This document shows, piece after piece, positions 58,701 through 64,000 of a stretch of DNA of 64,000 bases; the first letter of the stretch is position 1, and every line of letters starts with the position of its first letter. A program made the translations under genes and the position numbers. This DNA comes from a virus, in IMG/VR virus record IMGVR_UViG_3300009149_000016, positions 43,137-107,136 of that record. The stretch is one strand, 5' to 3'. The notes under the pieces were generated by a model that was not told the origin of the DNA, did no database searches, and was given only the letters and a program-made list of their open reading frames with translations.

Positions 58701-60111
58701 CAGTCGATCCAATTCCAACATTTCCAACAGCGCTCGATATGTCGACCAGAGTCTCGAACCCGACCCCAACGTTGTCCACACCGGACAAGTACGTGGCGTT
58801 CCCCTGTAGCGAACTGGTGCCAATCCCGATATTTCTGTTGCCGCCAACATTGACATTTTGTCCAGCAAACGTACCGATGAAGATCGAGTTTTGGCTTACA
58901 GCATTCTGACCCGCCTGGTACCCGATCGAGATGAGCCCATCTCCAACGCCGTTCTGACCAGCTTGGAATCCAAGAGAGACGATGCCCAAGGCACCAACTG
59001 CGATAGCGCTGCCAGCTTGATGCCCAACCAGAACGCACGAGGCTGCTGTGGTAGCACTCGCGCCCGCACTTGTCCCCACCAGCACGTTGGAAGCCCCGCT
59101 CGCCAAAGCGGCTCCCGCACTATACCCAACGGCAACGTTGTCATTTCCGCTGTTGGCGATGACCTGAAGCGCCCCGTAGCCCACCGCCACGCAATGCTGT
59201 GCCGTCGCTCCTGAAACGCCTTGCAGAGCGATCTCACCAATGGCAACGTTGGCTTCACCGACGGTGTTGCTGGCCGCAGAATAACCAACGATGGTGACTT
59301 TGCCGCCCGTTTGATTTCTGCCGGCATTGTAACCGATCGTCACAGACGTGCCGCCTGAAGCCAACTCACCAGCCTGGAAACCAACCGCCACGTTTCCGGT
59401 AACCGAATTTGCGCCCTTCTGAGCCTTGTAGCCTACGAAAACGTTCGCATTACCGCCCGTCAGATCACCGGCTGTGTTGTGCCCAATGATGACAGATTGC
59501 GTCGTGGTCGAGGACGACAACAACGTGTCGGAGCCGATGATGACGTTTTCAGAAGCATTGAGGTTTCCAGCGGCGCCCGCTCCGATGACCGTGTTTCGAT
59601 TCGCTGTCGAAAGACCATCTGCCGCCTGGTAACCGATGATCGTACAATCATCGGCCGTAACCATCGAAGCGCCGGCTCCGAAGCCAACCACGGTTCGATG
59701 GATCGACCCTCCAACTCCTGAACCCACGGTGCCGGAACCAAGAACCGTTCCCCATGGGGTTCCCGTTTGCGTGTACCCAAGCAGAGACGAACCGGTCCCG
59801 ATGTCGAGCCAGGAACCGTCGCCATTGTTGATCTGCATGGCGCTGTCGCCTTCAGACCACCGGATCCCGGCGTTGGTCCCGGTCCCTCGCTCGAATTCTA
59901 AGGTTGAGGTTTCGCCGGTCCCTGAATAGGCCGAGTTGAGAATTGTCAGGCTCCCTTCGATCCTGATTCCCCCACCCGTCCCGGCTGTCAAGGTCAGGTT
60001 GTCAGTTGAAGTCGCCTTACAACCCGCACCAACGAGCAAGATGTCCCCGTCGTTGACTTCGCCCATGCTTTTTTTGGTGAAGTCGATGGTTAGGGCGCGC
60101 TCTTCTGACAT
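55744..60111 (-). CDS. Tail fibre with YadA-head-like repeats and C-terminal S74 chaperone (1455 aa)
   Basis: Residues about 130-1300 consist mostly of roughly 23-residue repeats with NVAVGYxAG / NIAIGxxA cores, as in trimeric autotransporter head domains, split by a spacer near 560-640. The C-terminal intramolecular chaperone starts at SDRRLKRDI (Ser1332, Lys1337) and includes HYGLIAQEVKDVLD and a final coiled coil (VQELSLQVDSLKAKV). Peptidase S74 domains trimerise the fibre and cleave themselves off before the Ser. Function: receptor-binding or side fibre. Confidence 0.88.
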   Translation of the reverse strand: MSEERALTIDFTKKSMGEVNDGDILLVGAGCKATSTDNLTLTAGTGGGIRIEGSLTILNSAYSGTGETSTLEFERGTGTNAGIRWSEGDSAMQINNGDGSWLDIGTGSSLLGYTQTGTPWGTVLGSGTVGSGVGGSIHRTVVGFGAGASMVTADDCTIIGYQAADGLSTANRNTVIGAGAAGNLNASENVIIGSDTLLSSSTTTQSVIIGHNTAGDLTGGNANVFVGYKAQKGANSVTGNVAVGFQAGELASGGTSVTIGYNAGRNQTGGKVTIVGYSAASNTVGEANVAIGEIALQGVSGATAQHCVAVGYGALQVIANSGNDNVAVGYSAGAALASGASNVLVGTSAGASATTAASCVLVGHQAGSAIAVGALGIVSLGFQAGQNGVGDGLISIGYQAGQNAVSQNSIFIGTFAGQNVNVGGNRNIGIGTSSLQGNATYLSGVDNVGVGFETLVDISSAVGNVGIGSTAGKGVTTGGSNLFAGHWAAPTLTTGSNNVYLGASITPSAVGVSDEIVIGQGLTGQGTNTTSIKSANVYFGTGIAEDFHIVAYNDFANKPYLLYDDTLEKWRATDDGTTLYDLNSGGGGGVTIYADYTAAAAAVPTDGDICWVQSTMTMYQAVPLALSGNDNQTTIDTSGAGNQRWVATAGQHAHALTYRGVTTFSGSTTNTRLGYGAMGWNLTDKWYCTGSTYIGYNTGASLTSAGANNTIVGSGAFSNSTGGGSTVAIGQLAARDLGSTYSFNTYVGTQVAYQKTQGQYNTAVGMFSMADGNTSDNHACLGYETGRYATGDNNVYVGYQAGKGNVAGSSASWNVALGFGAISAVTTGGFNCVMGTYVGRYLTTSASNIIIGYTALAHTSQTTGINNCVIIGDNACNANGSPWQYTVAIGTSAMQGSTGVACIGIGYQAGNGLGAAVNAVALGYNAGYLKMGTESTVLGSQAGTNSDGTQCTYVGFRAGTITGNETVCIGADSGYQTTASTIQCTFVGRSAGYQGIGTGSAYIGYQTGYRSDSGGDYNVAMGYQAHYGASTYLSASYNIALGYRALYLVSSGSRNVSLGDATLDACTTGSDNVAISSASLSALTTGSNNIAIGRNALNDLDTENGHIAIGVGAMAAAITNIGDGSVAIGYNALAVGNGFGVNGHCRENVAIGYQAMAAVVATATDQENDDNVAVGYNAMYQTPGAGSRRNVAIGSGTLGTNVAVSQNVAVGYLALDVCTADSNTAVGNSAGGTVSSGDSNVFLGASAGAGVTSGSNNTILGAGSGNLYPTTGSYNNILGYNVNLNSADSGGTGMTAIGYNFTAQAALTTGDIQLGDYTGDNVYCWSVIQGSSDRRLKRDIQDLKQGLSFINELRPVQYKFKDRENEGRKQSRKHVREHYGLIAQEVKDVLDKRDLDFGGYVDLGHDKGDQDAMKSIRYEEFISPLIKAVQELSLQVDSLKAKVASLEATNPQGRR

Positions 60112-60133
60112 GTGATTTCTCCAAATAGGGGGA

Positions 60134-60164
60134 AGGTCGGAACCCTCACATAAGAGCCCGACCT
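60134..60164 (-). terminator. Weak candidate hairpin between fibre genes
   Basis: AGGTCGG and CCGACCT form a 7-bp stem with a 17-base loop in the 76-base gap between the Gly-rich gene and the S74 fibre gene. No T-tract follows on the minus strand, so termination is doubtful. Confidence 0.3.
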
Positions 60165-60187
60165 AAAAGGATTAGGGATGGGGAGGA

Positions 60188-63100
60188 CTAGGCGACCGAA
60201 ACAGGCTCGCCGATTTGGATGAGCATCTTGATCGGGGAGTGGCTCGTCAGGATGCCGATCTTGCAGCGCTCGTCACCGGAAGCAAAGTCCGTGACATCCG
60301 AGTGCGCCAAGAACTGGCCGGCGTTGTTCGGGCTGGCGTAGACCGGGAAGCCAACGTCACCCGAAGTGGGGTCGGCGTTGTCGAATCGCCCAGCGGCAAT
60401 CGTGACTTCACCGTTGGTGTGCACAGTCGCATTGTTTCCGATCGTAGCGGCTGCGGTCACGACGCCCACCGGATAGTACCGGGTACCGGAGGAAAGCATC
60501 GTGGAATGGAACACTTCAGGGCGAGTGTCCCCAGCATCCCACTCGGAAACGACCACGCTGCTTGCCGTGATGCCTTCGCCTGCGGGCTGCGTGATGGTGA
60601 GCGTGCCAGGTGTCGAATCGTGATAGTGAAGCCCGGTGGCGTCACTGTTGTCGGTCAGGGTATCGAGGTTGGCTGCCGTGACGTCGGCTCCGACCGAGAC
60701 GCCTTCGATCTGGAAGTAGGCGCTGGCGTTGAGCGGCAGGTTGATGTTCGCAGTCCCACCGAAGGACAGCAGCGGAGGCGTGGCATCAACATCGAATTGG
60801 AAGTTGTTGGTGCCGCCACCGATACGAACCAACGAGGTGTTCGTAACACCAAGGTGGATGTGGCCGTCGGGCCCGCCGCCCGCTGCGCCACCGTTGATGA
60901 TGATCGAGCCACCGTTGGCTCCGGAAGCACTGGCACCGCCTGTGATATTGATCGAACCAGCGTCGCCGCTTGTGGCTGCGCCGCCTGTGATGTTTACCGC
61001 ACCAGAGGCACCAGTTGTCACGTCGCCGCTTGTGAGGTTCAAGTCACCGGAAGCGCTACCAGCGTTGGTTGTGGCTCCCGACAAGATCGAAAGATCCTGT
61101 CCTGCCCCAGCGGTGGCTGTTTCCACATCGATTGTGCGGGCACCGGTTCCGGCAAGGGTCATGTCCAATTCAGCTTCCCAAGCGGTCGTGCTGTGGTTCC
61201 ACTGAAGGATCTGTTTGGTAACCGTGCCAGCTTCGAGGCTCGCGCCAGTGGCGAGAGGCTGCCAATCCTCTGCCGCTCCATCAACCGTGACTTCCCACTG
61301 GTCGTCTTGATGGTTGTACCGGATGCCGCCCTTGGCAACGCCCGAGATGTTGGCGAAAATCTGGTAGCCGTTGGCATCGGTCCCAGATGCTGTGTCACCG
61401 TAGAAGATGCTTCCTTCTGCGGTTTCAGCCGTTTGCGTTTCGCACAGCAAGTAGATGCTGCCAGGCGTACCATCGGTTCCACCGACGCCGCCAGCGCCAG
61501 TCAAGACCCGGAAGCTACCACCGTCGCCGCTTGTGGTCGTTCCCACACCGCCATCGCCGATCGCAACGACCACATCACCACCGTCAGGACCCGCTCCGAG
61601 GGTGGATGTGCCACCAGGACCGGTCGTGATGTTCACAGCACCACCGATGCCGCCGACGGTCGTAGCACCGTCACCACCGGCAATGCCCGAGACGTAAGCA
61701 GCGCCACCAGGCCCGCCGATTGCACCGTTGCCAGCACCACCACCACGAAGGTAAGCGTCGCCACCGGCTTGGGTCGTGCCAGTACCAGCACCACCTTGCA
61801 AGAACATGTCGCCGCCATCGGTCGCCGTAGGAGCGGCTTCCATGGCAATTCGAGCGCCTTCGTTGGTGTATTGGTACACCATGCCGAGACCTGAAGTCAC
61901 GAGGAAGCGAGTACCCGTAGCGAAGGAATCTGCCGCCGATGTGTTGGTCAGGTTTTCGCTTTGGAAGTTGATCCGACCATAGAGGGTGCCGGCAAGGTTG
62001 TCGAAGCTGATATTGCCGTACATGTGTGCGAAGCCAGCGTCTGAGGCTACTCCGGACCCCGACCCACCACGGATTTCAACATCACCGCCTGTACCGGTTG
62101 ACGACGGACCACCTTGGAGATACGTGGTGCCACCGGTCCCGGCTCCACCTTCAGAGCCACCAACGAGGTTGAGGGTGCCGCCCGTGCCATTGAGGAAGCC
62201 CAAGCCACCCTTGACATGTGTGGTTCCACCATCCGTTGCGAGAAGCCCGGATTGACCAGCTTGCAGCGTGATATCGCCAGGTGCGCCGCCTGTGCCACCA
62301 TCACCAGCCTGCAAGTTGATAGCGCCACCGCCACCAACTGTGGCATCACCCGCATTAAGAGTGATAACGCCACCGTTGCCAGCAACTGTGCCACCTGTGT
62401 TGGTGTAAATCAGGATGTCACCAGCACTGTCACTGGTCCCGGCACCGTCGCCGGCTGTGATGTTCAAGTTGTCGCCGTCGCCGGCATCTGGCGTGTCGAT
62501 CCAGATGAGACGCGTGCCACCCTTCGGAAGGGTCAGGTTGGTGTTGTCGGTCGTCCAACCACCCACAGCGTCGCCCACGAGGCGATCGTATTCACGCTGG
62601 GATGCCGGAAGCGTATTGCCGCCACCGACAAGGTCTGTCCAAGTGGCCGACGCACTATCGATGCGGTACTGCCACTTGTTGTTGGCGTTGTCGTAGCGAA
62701 GACCGGCTGTGTATGCTGTGCCGGTTGTGTTGGCAAGAAGTTGATAGCCATCCTCTGTGGTCGGCTGGGCGAAGTGTCCGAAGACCACACTTCCGGATGC
62801 GCCGGTCGTCTGTTGCACGCCCGGATTCAAGTAGATATGACCACCAGCCGAACCGGCTCCAACTCCATCGGCGGCTCGAAGTCGGAGGAGATCGCCGTCA
62901 CCACTTGACGGTGCGTCAATCTGCAAGGTCGTGGGTGCTGCCGTGAAGATAATCGAACCACGCACGCGAGCATTGGTGCTATCGAAATTGATCTCAGTCG
63001 TCGCGTCGGCTCCGAATTCGATGAGGCCATCGATCTTGACTTCCGCAGCCGGAGACGTCTGAGACGGTCCCAGGATTTGGATGCCGTGTCCGTTGACAGT

Positions 63101-64000
63101 GTAGGGCCCAATCTCAGTTTCGGCACCACCTGTGGTGGAGCCATTGGAACCGATCCAAACCTTGCCTTCCGTGGTGGCATCACCCGCCTGTACGAAAAGG
63201 TCGCCACCGGTCGAGGTGCCACTACCGTGACCGCCCCGGATGGACGCATCGCCGCCGTCTTGGCCCGACGTTGATGCGTCCTGGCCGTGAATCGTGATGC
63301 TGGTTTGATTGTCGCCATCCTTGACGAAGACCGTCCGGCTAGCGGCATCACCGAAACGGATGTCGCTCACCACCTGGTTGTCAGCATGTCCCGCCACGAA
63401 GTCGATGTCGACGCCTTCGGTGCCACCGAACTGAACTTCGGTCGTGTGATTGTTCCCAAGGTACACGACGCCGTCATCGCCAGTCGCGCCGCCGTCGCCG
63501 CCGTTGACGGCCACATCGCCGGCTGCTTCGCCGCCTGTTGCAGTACCACCTTCGACGATCACACCACCACCCGCCGAGTTGCCAGGGGTTCCGTTGACGT
63601 TCGTGCCGCCTCTTACGAGAACTGCACCACCAGCGGAAGCCGCCACGGTGTTGCTGGCACCGAGGAACTGCATGGTCGTAGCATCTGCACCGGAGTTGTC
63701 AGCCATCTTGACATGGGCTGTTGCCGCTGCGGGAAGCTGCATGTTGCTGACTGCGGTCCAACCACTGTTCCACTCCAGATGCTGGTCGGTCGTGCCGTCA
63801 GGAACGCCACCACCGGAACCGGTGAGGATGTCTTCCCAGGTGCCAGCGCCGTCATGGCATGCCTGCATCGTGGTTCCTTCGAACCGGATACCAGGACCGT
63901 TGGCTGCCGTCGGGGCCGTATGCACCGACGTCTTGAATCCCATCGTTGCGTGGTTCGCGCCACTGTTGCCGTAGTTCAGGAAGCCATGGAGGCCGGTTCC
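60188..64000 (-). CDS. Gly-rich beta-solenoid appendage protein, 5' truncated by window edge
   Basis: The frame is open from the stop at 60188 to the window edge. An ATG exists at 63943, but 19 codons upstream read as protein (TGLHGFLNYGNSG), so the true start is outside. At least 1270 residues. It is rich in Gly, Ala and Thr with short repeats such as GGDVEIRGGSG, GGAVLVRGG and GGDAYLRGG, likely a beta-solenoid. Two related cassettes (GYQLLANTTG and GYQIFANISG) mark an internal duplication. No enzyme motif. Probably a fibre shaft. Confidence 0.7.
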   Translation of the reverse strand, partial: GTGLHGFLNYGNSGANHATMGFKTSVHTAPTAANGPGIRFEGTTMQACHDGAGTWEDILTGSGGGVPDGTTDQHLEWNSGWTAVSNMQLPAAATAHVKMADNSGADATTMQFLGASNTVAASAGGAVLVRGGTNVNGTPGNSAGGGVIVEGGTATGGEAAGDVAVNGGDGGATGDDGVVYLGNNHTTEVQFGGTEGVDIDFVAGHADNQVVSDIRFGDAASRTVFVKDGDNQTSITIHGQDASTSGQDGGDASIRGGHGSGTSTGGDLFVQAGDATTEGKVWIGSNGSTTGGAETEIGPYTVNGHGIQILGPSQTSPAAEVKIDGLIEFGADATTEINFDSTNARVRGSIIFTAAPTTLQIDAPSSGDGDLLRLRAADGVGAGSAGGHIYLNPGVQQTTGASGSVVFGHFAQPTTEDGYQLLANTTGTAYTAGLRYDNANNKWQYRIDSASATWTDLVGGGNTLPASQREYDRLVGDAVGGWTTDNTNLTLPKGGTRLIWIDTPDAGDGDNLNITAGDGAGTSDSAGDILIYTNTGGTVAGNGGVITLNAGDATVGGGGAINLQAGDGGTGGAPGDITLQAGQSGLLATDGGTTHVKGGLGFLNGTGGTLNLVGGSEGGAGTGGTTYLQGGPSSTGTGGDVEIRGGSGSGVASDAGFAHMYGNISFDNLAGTLYGRINFQSENLTNTSAADSFATGTRFLVTSGLGMVYQYTNEGARIAMEAAPTATDGGDMFLQGGAGTGTTQAGGDAYLRGGGAGNGAIGGPGGAAYVSGIAGGDGATTVGGIGGAVNITTGPGGTSTLGAGPDGGDVVVAIGDGGVGTTTSGDGGSFRVLTGAGGVGGTDGTPGSIYLLCETQTAETAEGSIFYGDTASGTDANGYQIFANISGVAKGGIRYNHQDDQWEVTVDGAAEDWQPLATGASLEAGTVTKQILQWNHSTTAWEAELDMTLAGTGARTIDVETATAGAGQDLSILSGATTNAGSASGDLNLTSGDVTTGASGAVNITGGAATSGDAGSINITGGASASGANGGSIIINGGAAGGGPDGHIHLGVTNTSLVRIGGGTNNFQFDVDATPPLLSFGGTANINLPLNASAYFQIEGVSVGADVTAANLDTLTDNSDATGLHYHDSTPGTLTITQPAGEGITASSVVVSEWDAGDTRPEVFHSTMLSSGTRYYPVGVVTAAATIGNNATVHTNGEVTIAAGRFDNADPTSGDVGFPVYASPNNAGQFLAHSDVTDFASGDERCKIGILTSHSPIKMLIQIGEPVSVA

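Noticed and set aside
60215-61894. 559-codon plus-strand open frame
   Set aside because: Antisense to the Gly-rich solenoid gene; the repeats keep the opposite frame open.
1-64000. tRNA genes
   Set aside because: The non-coding gaps are all short (the longest about 150 bases) and none has a cloverleaf or T-loop consensus that I can see.

Overview
The window is a 64 kb stretch of a large tailed double-stranded DNA phage (Caudoviricetes-like), moderately GC-rich and densely coded, with both edges cutting genes. The evidence is a phage-style replication block (family A DNA polymerase, DnaB-like helicase, CHC2 zinc-finger primase part), a nucleotide block (thymidylate synthase, dihydrofolate reductase, deoxynucleotidase, MazG-like protein) and about 35 kb of giant fibre and appendage proteins, one ending in a self-cleaving S74 chaperone. 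No portal, terminase, major capsid, lysin, tRNA or integrase is visible. The host cannot be named. An exported protein with an outer-membrane-like aromatic C-terminus hints at a Gram-negative host.

Almost everything is on the minus strand, so function reads from high to low coordinates. 64000-28479 holds virion appendage genes: a Gly-rich beta-solenoid protein, a YadA-head-like fibre with S74 chaperone, a 1689-residue LamG/Ig-like protein, two paralogous fibre proteins (856 and 1444 residues) and a 2279-residue giant. Embedded at 31735-29817 is a five-gene run of small proteins, including a membrane-anchored one and an exported beta-barrel-like one. 28444-28354 is a non-coding gap with three tandem hairpins sharing an identical 10-nt loop. 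28324-17109 holds DUF1653, MazG, an SNF2-type helicase, helicase and accessory proteins, the zinc-finger primase part, DNA polymerase with an intein, and a DUF2997/DUF1257 pair. 16999-9186 holds a Ycf46-like AAA+ ATPase, several unknown genes, deoxynucleotidase, thymidylate synthase and a fused dihydrofolate reductase. 8802-1074 holds a CCA-adding/poly(A) polymerase-type nucleotidyltransferase, a metallopeptidase, a nitrilase, ClpX, an RNA ligase and unknowns.

The few plus-strand genes form three islands: the left edge (three genes), a SWIM zinc-finger gene at 8872 and a small gene at 27446. The latter two converge on minus-strand genes with stop codons overlapping by 2-3 bases.

Genes are tightly coupled: many neighbours overlap as ATGA, GTGA, TGATG or TAATG. 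Two non-coding patterns stand out. A GTGTAG (once GTGTAA) hexamer lies exactly 14 or 15 bases upstream of at least eight minus-strand start codons. The triple-hairpin array has stems that differ in sequence while pairing is retained, using G-U pairs on the minus-strand RNA. Functionally the phage makes and cleans its own dNTP pool, replicates with its own polymerase and helicase, carries RNA-end repair or tailing enzymes, and brings its own ClpX unfoldase.
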